Notes: a model not told the origin generated them from the letters alone. DNA of 64,000 nucleotides from Gonatopus flavifemur (GCA_018340375.1 JAFFJZ010000007.1:28246001-28310000), one strand, 5' to 3'; counted from the stretch's first letter, positions 12,458 through 22,610 are shown. Numbers and translations are program-made.

Positions 12458-14475
12458 CTAATTGGCTTCAATTTCTTGTGCTTCCATTTCATCGCTACTT
12501 TCTTGCATTTTTTGATCTTCATCTTCCTCCTCCATCTCTTCTAATTTCTTACGTTCTTTTAAGCCAGCCGCAGGTGACCTGATAAGCGCTAAGTCACGCT
12601 GTACTTCTTTGACATCTTTCTCTTTTTCCAATTCACGACCTTTACGTAATCTCTGCATAATATGTAGATTTTGTCTCCTCTGTCGAATAGATTCAACTTT
12701 TCTTATAGCTTCAACTGTCTTCGACCATAGTTCTCTGTTGTATTTGAGCGGCACATTTCTTCTCTTCTCAAATTCAAATGAAGGATCAACAGCCAATTCT
12801 TTTCCAACTGTTTTCCTGTATGCTTTGGTCCATTTGACTTTCCTTGGATTCTTCTTCTTTTTAAATGCTGCATGACATTTTGATCGGCAGAATTTGAAAA
12901 TCTGTAGAAAATAAACACAAAGAATGTTAGAAACTGAAACTGTAATATCAATTTTCTATATGCATCTGTAAATTTACAGTGATTCACTTGATTCTATTGC
13001 AAAAACCAGGCAGAACCAGACAAAAACTAGATGTCGGGCTTTGAATGGTTCATGTCTCTGAAAATCTAATCACAAACTGACAAACTTTTTACCCAATTTT
13101 GTCCGAAATCGTCAAATTAGAACAACCTGTTAAAACCTGGAAAAAAAACTGGGCCAGTTTACAACTGGACATCATAATCTGTTAATTCCAAACAGAAACA
13201 ATTCAGAAAAAATTGCTGTTAGTTTGTCAGTTTTTGACCAGATTTCTAGAGACAGAAACTGTCTGGCATTTACAGCGGGAACATTGAGTATAGAATCAAT
13301 ACACTGTAAGAAATAAAAAATTGATTTCTATTCCTGATTGTGAATTTACATTGGTAGGATTATGTATCATTGCTACTTTGAATCTAAAGTAAATACAGAG
13401 TGGAAGTTATAAGATGAGAAAAAATGTTCAATATCTTGCTCTAAATGTTGACATAATAAAGTAAGTTTGTAAATTTACCATGGAATGAGTAAAATCGTCA
13501 CTCTCAGAGTAGGTACACTGTAAAGAATCGAAAACGAGATTCTTCGTTCCTAATTGGAGATCTAATTTCAAAAAATTTGTATCATCATTCTGAATGTTGG
13601 CAAAATATAAAGACCAAGTTGGATTTTCACTAAAATTTTGTAAATACATTACTCTGAATATTGGCATATTACAGTACATTTGTAAACTTATGATGAGTAA
13701 GTGTGAACTTATCATGAAATTGGTACAAACTTCACTTTCAAAGTAGGTAATAAAGTTCCCCACATTGAAAGTGATGTCTTTACAGTCGGTTGTAAGATCA
13801 CAGATTTTTAATAAAATCGCCACACCGAATGAAGGGAATTCACGTTTGTTTCAGTATGAATTTTACACTCGTCGTTGTGAATTCACATTCATATTAATGG
13901 AAAAACGTCACTTTGAAAGTGGTAAATTTAAAAAAAAATGTTTACAGTGTAATAAAATTACCAACTCTGAACGTGACGTATTTGAGAAAAATAGTGAAAT
14001 GATAGATTTTCTAAAAATCGTCTCTGAATCTCGGGATTTCACATTGTGTTTTGGCAAAAACTTTACACTCAGAGTAGTGAATTTATATTTTTCATAAGAA
14101 AAGTCCAGCTAGCAGAGCAGGTGATTTTCGTACTAACTCTGAAAGTAAATTTACTTAAAAAATCTCTTTGGATACAATCGTTCAGTTCACAAATTTTCAT
14201 CATCTCCACCTCTGCTTTCGCATTTTCTGAATGTATATTTGAATAATTTTATTTGATAAGTCACTGAATTTATATGAATTTTTGGATATTTTTAGAAGAC
14301 AACATAACCTCAATGTTTTTTCATCCACGTGCTATGTTTTATTGAATTTAATATATGTGATAATACTGGATGTTTCAATGGTCATATAACTTACTTTGCA
14401 ATCATTTCGTACGAACTGAATTCCGTGTCCAGGATAAATCCTGGATGAACAAAAATAACAAGTTTCTATCCGCAT
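12458..14475 (-). CDS. RLP24: Ribosome biogenesis protein RLP24 (RSL24D1), two exons
   Basis: Nucleolar pre-60S assembly factor related to ribosomal protein eL24. In the family it sits on nuclear pre-60S particles at the eL24 site and is later exchanged for eL24. Exon 1 runs 14475-14395 (27 codons from ATG, ending at a GTAAGT donor). Exon 2 runs 12901-12458 after a TTTTCTACAG acceptor, phase 0, ending in TAG. The product is 174 residues, slightly longer than the roughly 163 usual in animals. The N-terminus [20 protein letters not shown] carries the family's zinc-binding pair C6/C9, completed by C32/C36 in exon 2 (FCRSKC). It is followed by the conserved basic stretch [15 protein letters not shown] and a long charged helix. 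The C-terminus is acidic (E/D-rich). The start gives exactly the family N-terminus. The intron (1,493 bp) is filled with MITEs. The upstream sequence contains GCGATCGCCGCCAT, possibly promoter. Identity is very secure from the family signature. Confidence 0.95.
12990..13290. repeat. CCAGACAAA family copy in the RLP24 intron
   Basis: CCAGACAAAAACTAGATGTC, CACAAACTGACAAACTTTTT and inverse forms such as CTGTTAGTTTGTCAGTTTTT recur. Words run in both orientations as in the other word-array elements. Confidence 0.5.
13302..13949. mobile_element. 648-bp TA-flanked element in the RLP24 intron
   Basis: CACTGTAAGAAATAAAA at the left, TTTACAGTG at the right, with TA flanks. The interior reiterates GTGAATTTACA, ACTTTGAAAGTG and TTTACAGTG words in both orientations, and similar words continue to about 14160. 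Confidence 0.5.
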
Positions 14476-14647
14476 GATTGACAGGTATAATCATGAAATT
14501 GGGTTAAATATTCAGTCACATGTACCGCGATCGCCGCCATGCGCCTTGACCATAGAAATATTATACATAGAGGGGGAAAATTACTAGAAATCGCGTGTTC
14601 GACATAAAAAGAGAGGTGCAGCACTCATCGGCAGTATGCAATGAGCC

Positions 14648-14955
14648 TAGGGATCCTTTAATGAGGGATCGGACAATCAGTCACCATTAGTGGGATACTT
14701 CCGGTTTTTTCTATAGTTTAGTTAAGCATGCACAGTGTATGTTATTTTATTAAAATCATTTTTCTCAAATGTATTTACATGCTTTGTTCGAAGAATGTTT
14801 CAGATTCACTTAATTGTAAGTATTATACATGAATAAGCTGACTTTAAATATGTATCTCGAATATTTTCATAAATATCAGTACTTATCCCACTAATAGCGG
14901 CCGACAAATCCGTAATCAGCAGTTGATTGTCCGATCCCTCATTAAAGAATCCCTA
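14648..14955. mobile_element. hAT-like MITE with perfect 8-bp duplication
   Basis: 308 bp. The ends are TAGGGATCCTTTAATGAGGG and its inverse, continuing GATCGGACAATCA in both arms. The flanks are AATGAGCC at 14640-14647 and 14956-14963. It is inserted in a piece resembling the end of the 17241-17789 element (GCAGTATGCAATGAGCCCGA). Confidence 0.8.
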
Positions 14956-15489
14956 AATGAGCCCGACTCCACTATCATTGATGGATCACTAGTAATGTTT
15001 AGTAACTTCACTAGAAATTTCTAGTTTTCAGCCAATGACAAGCAGTCCGGCTCCTCGCAAACTACCCACTTATCTCTACAGAATTCTTGTGATGAATAAA
15101 ATACCGGAAGTCGTCGTTCTTTTGTAGGCGAAATACCAGATTTTTTGTGGCAAATTTGAACAATATAAGCATATTTTCAGGTACTCATATAAATGTTCGT
15201 TAAATTAATTAGCCATTTCAACATGATGCTCAATATTAATTTTTCGTTTGCAATGGGAGAAAATTATATTTCTGATTTCAGAATAATTTTTGTTTATCAA
15301 AATAGCAATTGATTGATCATTATTTTAGAATGTCTTCCATCATATGATACAAGAATAATGGTGAAAATTCAATTTTCATTGATGAATTGTATGATTGTAT
15401 ATTTATGACTTTTGAATCTCCCTCCAAGAATTAGCACTAAGCCTATAAACTTAGCGTCTTTTATGAGCTTCAATTCATAACAAAAAATT

Positions 15490-15667
15490 TGGTAGACCCC
15501 GATAGACCCGATAGACAATTGGCCCGATGTACGATAGACCCGAAGGTCAGTTAACCCAAAAATTGAAACCTCATGGTGCATTTCGCCACCCATAATCATA
15601 TCGCTATCTTTGTTCATCTTTCAGCCGCAATAATATGTAAACATGAGGTTTCAATTTTTGGATTAAC
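15490..15667. repeat. GATAGACCCGA words and 26-bp inverted repeat
   Basis: Three GATAGACCC words lie at 15500-15540. Then GTTAACCCAAAAATTGAAAC... at 15550-15575 is mirrored at 15642-15667 with one mismatch. It probably belongs to an element of the 8-9 bp class, but no outer ends were found. Confidence 0.45.
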
Positions 15668-15698
15668 ATGAGGAGTTGAAATGGTACCGTTGGGAAAA

Positions 15699-16010
15699 AT
15701 GTCGAAAACACACGTGAGTGACTTTTTGAAAAAGAAAAATGCGGATCATACAAGAACAACGCGAGGTAACAATGAAAATGAATATATAAAGGAAAGTAAA
15801 CCGAGTAAGGTGAATAATATAGTAAAAGTTGAAACAAAACAAAACGTCAAAGGTAAAAATGGAGTAAAAAAGGTTATGGCAAGTAATATAAATAACACCG
15901 GTGTCAAAGAAAATCAAGAGATGATTTTGAATACAGAGAAGAGATTGTTAAAGGATTTGAGAGAAGAGGCCGGCGTAAAGATAAGAGTCAATAGTATATT
16001 AATTAAATAA
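15699..16010 (+). CDS. Hypothetical Lys/Asn-rich reading frame
   Basis: A 103-residue frame with a good start context (AAAATGTCG). An in-frame ATG also lies at 15681. It opens MSKTHVSDFLKKKNADH, is rich in K, N, E and T throughout, and ends KIRVNSILIK followed by TAA. An overlapping AATAAA is close by. No domain was recognised. It lies between two housekeeping genes, directly after a 26-bp inverted repeat. Low-complexity composition makes chance or a decayed retrocopy quite possible. Confidence 0.3.
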   Translation: MSKTHVSDFLKKKNADHTRTTRGNNENEYIKESKPSKVNNIVKVETKQNVKGKNGVKKVMASNINNTGVKENQEMILNTEKRLLKDLREEAGVKIRVNSILIK

Positions 16011-16258
16011 ATTTAATAATTTATTATTGTTGATTGAATATGGAACTACTTACTTCAGAGACGTCTATATTCCGTAAGTCACCTTTAAATACGATTGAAA
16101 AATAAAATAAATCAATACATAAAAGCTGGATATGAACTAAGTGAATAATAATTGAAAGAATAACAGAAAAACTCACATTAATATAGGTTATGTCAGCAAC
16201 TTCGCACACATCACATACATATATTTTCATTTACGAATATGTATTTTTTTCTTTTTTG

Positions 16259-16472
16259 TTAACCCGGTCTCTTTACGCTGCCAGGGCCAATTGGACCGGC
16301 GGAAGCTTACTTCCAACCTAACCTACGTGGCAGGGGTAAGATTCCCTGGCTTATCAACCGTCGTTCCCCTATTACGGTGGTAGCCGCTTTCGGGATAAAC
16401 TTTGGTTTTCTCTTTTTTTCTTCTAATGATGTTGTGCGCGGCAGTCGCTAGTATGAGTACCCGGGGCGAAGG
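16259..16472. other. GC-richer block of unknown nature
   Basis: Contains CTGCCAGGGCCAATTGGACC and CCAACCTAACCTACGTGG. A segment at 16425-16465 (CTAATGAT... CGCTAGTATGAGTACCCGGGG) recurs in diverged form at 17190-17233. It looks like repeat sequence that later hosted two MITEs. No frame of interest. Confidence 0.4.
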
Positions 16473-16481
16473 TCAAATTAC

Positions 16482-17038
16482 AGTAGAGTATCATAATACC
16501 GAATGTGCATAATACCGAATGTGTCGTGGTACCGAATGTTCATATTCCCGAATGCTCATAGTACCGAATGCTTATAAGACCGAATGTGTATAGTCCCGAA
16601 TAAAAAAATATGAATTTGAAAATAAATAAAAAAATGGACCATTTCTATCATAAAAAATTGATCGTTCCCACCAGCGTTGCCAGTATTCCCTAGAAAAATC
16701 TTCAGCATTTGATGATTGGTTATTTCTTGTATAACCGGCCAATCATATTTTCAGTTTAGAAAGAAATGACCAATGCCAAAAAATCTGAAGATTTTTCTAG
16801 GGAATACTGGCATCACTGGTTCCCACATGATATGCGTAAACGAATCATTTTTATGACGGAAGTGGCGGATTTTTGGATTCATTGCAAAATTTATATTTTT
16901 TTATTCGGGACTATGCACATTCGGTACTATGAGCATTCGGGAATATGAACATTCGGTACTATGAGCATTCGGGAATATGAACATTCGGTACTATGACACA
17001 TTCGGTATTATGCACATTCGGTATTATGATACTCTACC
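16482..17038. mobile_element. Element made of mirrored CATTCGGTA arrays
   Basis: Ends GTAGAGTATCATAATACCGA and inverse. The flanks TCAAATTAC (16473-16481) and TCAAATCAC (17039-17047) are a probable 9-bp duplication with one change. The left arm has about seven tandem words of the form TACCGAATGTGCATAA. The right arm has about nine in the opposite orientation (CATTCGGTACTATGA). The centre is AT-rich and contains a small inverted repeat around 16676-16820. Confidence 0.75.
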
Positions 17039-17240
17039 TCAAATCACATGCGTGCATTTGTCGCATGCGATATCATTAGATGAAAAGAAAAGTCCGAGGG
17101 AAAAACAGTTTGCCTCTTTTTTCATCATTCGCAACATCATTAAAAGAAAAAAGAGAAAAGATGTTTTCAGCTCGAATCTCTTTTTTCTTCCAATGATATC
17201 GCGGGCGACTTCCGCTAGCATGAGTACTCGGGGTTAGAGT

Positions 17241-17789
17241 GGTAGTATGCAATAAGCCCAACTGGTAATGAGCCCGAATGACACTTAGGCCCGACTGCAT
17301 TTAACTCGAACGACTCTAAACCCGACCAATTATCAAAATATAATTAAATAAAATGGAAAATTAATCGAAATCAAAGCATAATTAACCTTTAATCTATATT
17401 TTTTACAGTCAAAGGTTGAATAAACTTTGATTTCGAATAATTTCCCATTTTATTTGTTTATATTTGTATAATTAGTCGGGTCAACTGTCATTCGGGTTTA
17501 AAGTCGTTTGGGTTATAATCCGGTCGGGCTAACGCAGGATACCCAAGCTCCAATGAACAGAAAAGTTTCATGTTCGCCATCCGAGATTGTAGGGGGCGAT
17601 ACTGTGGCCACTAACACACAACCCTTTTTGCGTGCACATGAATGTAAAAAGGGGCATGTGTTAGTCACTATAGTATCGCCTTCTACAATCTCGGCTGGCG
17701 AACATGAAACTTTTTTGTCCATTGGAGCTTAGTTATCCTGGCTAACGCCAGTCGGGCTTAAGTGCCATTCGGGCTTATCACATACTACC
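17241..17789. mobile_element. AATAAGCCCGA word element, 8-bp duplication, upstream of UQCRFS1
   Basis: Ends GGTAGTATG and CATACTACC. The duplication GTTAGAGT lies at 17233-17240 and 17790-17797. The interior has repeated TAAGCCCGAATGG-like words in both orientations around an AT-rich inverted repeat. The right arm is interrupted by the 204-bp element at 17536-17739. Its right border is 145 bp from the UQCRFS1 start codon. Confidence 0.8.
17536..17739. mobile_element. Nested 204-bp palindromic MITE, 9-bp duplication
   Basis: Arms AGGATACCCAAGCTCCAATG and inverse. The exact 9-bp flanks GGCTAACGC lie at 17527-17535 and 17740-17748. The arms pair over almost their full length, so both strands carry nearly the same open frame (KVSCSPSEIV and KVSCSPAEIV), which is a symmetry effect and not a gene. 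Confidence 0.85.
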
Positions 17790-17941
17790 GTTAGAGTTTG
17801 TTCTGAGACACCCCGTATAAAGTTCAATATTGGCAACCTTACACCAAGAAAAAATTTAGAAATGGTGGAAGCCTGTTAGCAGAAGTCAAGTTGTCTTGTT
17901 GGTTTGATCGGATTTGATTGATTTCAGAATATCGCGTAACA

Positions 17942-19374
17942 ATGAACGTAATCGCTAAATCGCCAAATCTTGCTCCTTATTTGAAGGCAACGGTGACAGC
18001 TGTTTCGAATGGCGTGAAACCAGTGTCTGCATGTAATAAAAGTCCCAAAAAAAAAGTTGTAGTGCCACCTCCTGTTAAAAGAATTCTTGGTTACACTATA
18101 AATCAAGAACTTCTTCATGGACCTCCACGCATAAGCTCTGGAGCAGTAGGTTTGTCGCTATGATTTGACATTTCAAGTGATTCAATTCACTATTCCGTTT
18201 TTCTTCGATTTTCCGTATGTCTTTGATTATGTAATAAGTTTCTCAATCTAGTTTACAGACTTCTGCGGTATCTGTTGAGCTTATGCCCATAGACTGTAGT
18301 CTAAAAAAGTTTTTGCAGAATATAACAATGACATTTTGTTTTTCAGTGAGCACCCAAGTACAACAGTCTCGCTTAGCTCACACGGATATTCCAATACCAG
18401 ATTTCACTGAATATCGTAAAGATATCAGCAAAAATCCTACATCCAGAGCTGAGGATACCAAGTCTGCTCGTTCAACAATCTCTTACGCCATTGCAGCTAG
18501 TATATCTCCTTTTGTCATATATAATTCCTCCTTCCTTCGAAACATCAGATTTATTGAAATTATAATTCAAGGTGCTGGAGTGATTGGAGCATATGGAGCC
18601 AAAACCGTTGTTTATGACTTGGTAACATCTATGAGCGCATCGGCTGATGTTTTAGCTTTAGCCAAGATCGAAGTCAAATTAGAAAATATTCCTGAAGGAA
18701 AGAGCGTTGTATTTAAATGGCGTGGAAAGCCTTTATTTGTACGACACAGGTAATTTTATTTAATGATTATTCAAATATGTAGATGAATAATTTAGTAAAA
18801 AAAAATTCAATATCGACTAGTTTTCAAACATTGAAAATTAAAGTTTTTTTGGAAATTATTCAATAAGTTTAGATTTCAGATATGTAATAGGAAATTCATT
18901 TATCTTTCCAGGTTGTACACAATTTCAAATACATAGTTTGGTATTCAGTTCAAATTTATATTTGTTGAGTAATCCGTACAAGCAGTTGAAACAAAATATG
19001 ATTTGTTCTTTGTAATACTCGAGACATAAAAAATATTCAAAGAATTCATTTTACAAATTTTCAATTAAGATTTCATATTCCATTATAGGCCAGCAAGTGA
19101 AGTTGAGAGGGAGAGAAACGTTAATGTATCAACATTACGAGATCCAGAAACTGATGATGCACGTGTGAAAAATCCAGAGTGGTTAGTAGTGATAGGAGTA
19201 TGCACGCATTTGGGATGTGTACCTATCGCTAATGCAGGGGATTTCGGTGGTTATTACTGTCCGTGTCACGGATCGCACTATGATGCAAGTGGAAGAATTA
19301 GGAAAGGACCTGCACCTCTGAATCTGGAAGTACCTCCTTATGAATTTGTTGAGGGCAATCTTGTAGTTGGTTAA
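17942..19374 (+). CDS. UQCRFS1: Cytochrome b-c1 complex Rieske iron-sulfur subunit, four exons
   Basis: Mitochondrial inner-membrane protein of respiratory complex III. Its 2Fe-2S cluster takes electrons from ubiquinol and passes them to cytochrome c1. Exons: 17942-18149, 18347-18499, 18572-18749 and 19089-19374, with phases 1, 1 and 2 and all borders GT-AG. The joined product is 274 residues, the length of the human precursor. Residues 1 to about 79 form a basic targeting region. [11 protein letters not shown] (79-89) matches the start of the mature protein. One transmembrane helix spans about 113-134, followed by the hinge [10 protein letters not shown]. The C-terminal Rieske domain has CTHLGC (218-223) and CPCHGSHYD (237-245): cluster ligands C218, H220, C237 and H240, disulfide C223-C239. 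It ends in the typical [10 protein letters not shown]...VVG. Residue numbers follow my splice model. Intron 2 is only 72 nt and stop-free in frame. A hAT-sized MITE ends 145 bp upstream of the ATG. Confidence 0.97.
18500..18571 (+). other. 72-nt in-frame intron of UQCRFS1
   Basis: GTATAT donor and TTCAAG acceptor, phase 1. Removing it restores an ungapped helix, [17 protein letters not shown], that aligns length for length with the family's membrane segment. The intron is a multiple of three and has no stop, so a retained transcript would add 24 residues in the middle of the membrane helix. Confidence 0.85.
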
Positions 19375-19496
19375 TATTTCATAAATCCATGTAGTACGGA
19401 TTTGAAGTTATTTATAATAGTATATTTGATTTGAAAGAATCATACTATATGGAATATAAAAAATACACAATTTCTATGAAGTTGTATAAATTCTTG

Positions 19497-19502
19497 AATA
19501 AA
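19497..19502 (+). terminator. Polyadenylation signal of UQCRFS1
   Basis: AATAAA 123 nt after the stop codon, in an AT-rich 3' flank. Position and sequence fit a canonical insect poly(A) signal. Confidence 0.55.
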
Positions 19503-20218
19503 ATTTGAGGTTGAGCGAAGAGTGCATAAAGCATAATCACTTCCGTTACTTATCATTTTGTTCAACTGTTTTCAAGTTTTGATATATCGAAGAAATATTA
19601 TCGGAAAATAAATTATTTACTTGAATTCATTCGATGCGATAAGTCATTTTCCTGAACATCGAACAGCACTCCACAACGAAAGTACACATTTTGTTATCAT
19701 ATATCCATATTCTTGAGTTGGATTATCATTTTTATAATTTGATTAAATCGTATATCGTATAGCTTACAATAAACTGTGACTATATTGCTATACATATATT
19801 TTATATCGTTAATCAACTGAATATGTATTATGAGAATTCGATACAAATATGGAGGTAATTTGGTAAATGACAAAATACATTCACGTTTCTGATGTTTGAT
19901 TTTCATATACAACACACTTCAGATCATTTACTAATTTTATTTGTCAACACCGTTCTTGAATTTAACCGTTTCCGTTTGATAAATATATTATAAAATTATC
20001 GAGTGTACCAAGAATTTTAAAGAATGTTTGCACATCAGAGGATCAATCATCGACATAATGATCTAAAAATTTTGTTTTGAATTTATATTTCATATTTCAC
20101 GCAGGTATTTTCAGTTTCACTTTCGTTCTTACTCTCGTTACTTTGAAGTGAATTTTCAAATATAAATTTGTTTACAATAAACGCTCAAGATCCTTTGTTC
20201 TTGAGTATAGTAAGAACA

Positions 20219-20439
20219 ATGGTGTCGATAGACCGACTCGAACAAATGTACCAAGATTCCCGTAAAGATGAGGGGCATGAAAATTTAGAAGATTCCAAAT
20301 CTCAATGTACTGGATGTAAAAGTAATGCAAAGAAACTAACGACCGATACCGCTAACATCGAGCTGGATAATAAAAAGATGTACTGGAAATATATACTACT
20401 TACACTACCTTTACCTTTCTTCATGAAAGTTCGTAAATT
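20219..20439 (+). CDS. Probable first coding exon of an unidentified gene
   Basis: Open from ATG at 20219 (context ACAATGG) for 73 codons plus two bases, ending at a consensus donor GTAAGT (20440-20445), so phase 2. The peptide begins MVSIDRLEQMYQDSRKDEG. It then has a Cys-x-x-Cys (QCTGCK) and a hydrophilic stretch, and ends with an aromatic/hydrophobic run (YWKYILLTLPLPFFMKV) that looks like the start of a membrane segment. It is not repeat-derived and its composition is protein-like. The frame is also open upstream to about 20168 but without an ATG. The next exon was not found in the window, so the downstream MITE-rich DNA may be its intron. I do not recognise the family. It could also be a short gene ending at 20443 (KL, then stop), which I think less likely given the perfect donor. 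Confidence 0.5.
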
Positions 20440-20890
20440 GTAAGTGACATTATTTATTTTGTTTAAAAACATGAGTATAATTCAATTGTGATGAAAACGT
20501 TTATAATATCGAGCAATTAAACTCACTACACCTTATAAATCAAGCGGTTCTAATTCTTCTACGAGAATAAATGGAATTATGTTTATAGGGGTTTTTGTGG
20601 AGTTTTATGGGGAAAATTGCTATGTAAAAAATTAGTAAGATCTTGAAAAATGTTTTATCAATAGTTATACGGAGAGTCATCTCTGTTTAAAATATCAGAT
20701 AAAATTCATTAGGAAAATTCTGACAGAACCTATGAGATTTTTTCCTGTAAAATACAACTTGAAACTGAATAAGTCCGCACTAACCGCAATTGAACTCTGG
20801 CAATTCCAGAATAATCAATTTTTATAATTTATTTTTTGGTAAACTGAAACCCTGATCATAAAATGGTTATTTTATGAGTTTTATTATACA

Positions 20891-20997
20891 CCACAACAGA
20901 ACCAAAATCTGCGTACCTCCAGGGAACGTCCAAATACGTCTCTCAGACGTTCCTCGGAGGTTCCCTGGATCTACACAGATTTCAGGTTCTATTCGGG
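20891..20997. mobile_element. Second copy of the CCCCAACAG palindromic MITE, CA duplication
   Basis: The same hairpin as 5436-5543 (GAACGTCCAAATACGTCTC at the centre), 107 bp, flanked by CA on both sides. Confidence 0.75.
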
Positions 20998-20999
20998 CA

Positions 21000-21680
21000 A
21001 TGACTGATTTGTAATCGGATCTACAGCTTCGCTAGTGAAGTTTTTCCTTCTAAAAGAGATTCAAATTACTCTACTAAGCTACTGCGTGCTAGGGAAACAT
21101 GATTGCGACATTAAAATAAATAAAACATGTTCAAAAGGGGTGGATAAGAGATGGATGAAAAATGATCAGAGACGGATTTGGGCTTGAATAAAATGTGCCA
21201 TCCATCAGGTTAACGATAACCAGGAATTTATCTCTTTCCGAATGGTTATTCTGTTTGATGGAAATACATCATTGATCAATTCTGTTGGAATTCCCGGTCA
21301 GCTGTCACCCTGCTTACGCTTGACGCCCGGGGCAAGGTACCCTAAGCAACACAAGAACTTCTCAAATATTCTATGATGATACACTGAATGTGAAAAGAAT
21401 GTGCAAATGAGACTAATTTGGATAAATTCGTCAAGATATTCTGTGGAGGCGCATAGCATATAATTATTCGAAACAGTCTCATTTGGAAGTTCTAAGCGTG
21501 TTCGTAGGATTTTCCAAACACGTTCTTAGCATTTTTAACCTCCTGTGTTGCTTGGTTACTCTTTCTACTCTTCCCATCTTAGTTCCGTCACTGTTGTTTT
21601 ATTTACCAGTATTCAGTGATGAGTTCGTTTAAGAAACGGTTTGAACTCCAATAACCCGCCCAACACGGTTTGTCACCGAA
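21000..21680. other. No gene recognised
   Basis: Mixed sequence without motifs. GTGCAAATGAGACTAATTTG near 21402 and related words suggest repeat remnants. Confidence 0.4.
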
Positions 21681-22610
21681 TAATAACTACAATGTAACTC
21701 AAGATCACACGCAATATCACCTGTTTGTTACATGTAATGGACTGATAACGTTTAATTTCACATTCATCAAAAGTTGCTACAATGTAACCACAATATAATA
21801 TATTTCATGTCAACAACATCGTTGTTTTATCATAATAATTTAAATCTAGTTCTCAGGTCGAGCACACACATACGTATACATATATACACCCGTATCTTCG
21901 AATCTGAGGTTGAAAAAGGTCTATAATACATACCCTGGTGAAAATGAAGCGTATACGCGAAGCGCGAAGGAAGCGCATACGAAGCGAAAAATGTTTCAAT
22001 TTCCTCGTCCTGAAACGTGTAACGCCCGCTTGCTGCGAAGTAATGAAATCATACATACGTTCCATATACGCTTCATGAGTTCTCGATTCCATTTCAAACA
22101 CGCTTCATGTGAAGTTATAGTGAGTTACATTAAGCGTGTGCGAATCACACCTATTCTGACTTTTAATAATATCTATAAGCAGCTCGTTCCAACAACGATT
22201 CAAAGCTAAGTGGATGAAACCTTCGTCTGCCATTATTGAAAGTCAATGGTTCGATCCTCGCTACGAGGTGCAATTTTGTTATTTGGGTTTCACTAATTTT
22301 ATACGCTTCCTTTGCTGCAATTTCCTCTTCACATACTCTTTGTATCCCTCCCATTCAACCTTCGAATACTTTTCATTAACGTTTCGGTTACCCCCAACAT
22401 ACGCTTCGTTTACTCTTCCTTCCCGCTTCCATTTTCACCAGGATATTGTTCAAAATAAAAAGGTCATGACAATTGCATGCAACAACCATGTAAACAACAC
22501 AAAAAATGTTATTTTACAGTGGTGTTACTACTACCCTTCATAAGGGTGAAATTATACGTTACCAGTCCATTGCATGTAAGAAGCAGGTGACATTGTACGT
22601 AATTCTCAAG
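21680..22610. repeat. Large inverted repeat enclosing another MITE
   Basis: CAATATCACCTGTTTGTTAC... at about 21711 pairs with ...GAAGCAGGTGACATTG near 22595. The arms also share ATGTAATGGACTGATAAC versus GTTACCAGTCCATTGCAT. The element at 21933-22443 splits it. Confidence 0.55.
21933..22443. mobile_element. GAAGCGTATACG word element, TA duplication
   Basis: Ends CCCTGGTGAAAATGAAGCG and CGCTTCCATTTTCACCAGGA with TA on both sides. The interior reiterates CGCTTC and GAAGCGTATACG words. 511 bp. Confidence 0.75.

Larger units (their letters stand above)
12902..14394 (-). other. RLP24 intron, MITE-filled
   Basis: The only intron of RLP24, phase 0, GTAAGT to TACAG. Nearly all of it is repeat: a piece of the CCAGACAAA family (about 12990-13290) and a 648-bp element at 13302-13949. 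Nothing coding was recognised inside. Short open frames here are repeat-derived. Confidence 0.85.

Noticed and set aside
16305..16335. CCAACCTAACC as possible insect telomeric repeat (TTAGG)
   Set aside because: Only two units occur, within unrelated GC-rich sequence. This is not an array.
17508..17732. Overlapping 74- and 69-codon frames with similar peptides on both strands
   Set aside because: They are explained by the near-perfect palindrome of the nested MITE at 17536-17739.
18283..18346. Extending Rieske exon 2 upstream to an ATG at 18283
   Set aside because: TTTTTCAG at 18339-18346 is a strong acceptor. It joins in phase with the exon-1 donor and gives a 274-residue product, and the upstream codons have no family resemblance.
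18500..18571. Insertion of 24 residues as a lineage-specific extension of the Rieske helix
   Set aside because: Clean GT-AG borders and exact restoration of the family helix length make an intron far more likely.
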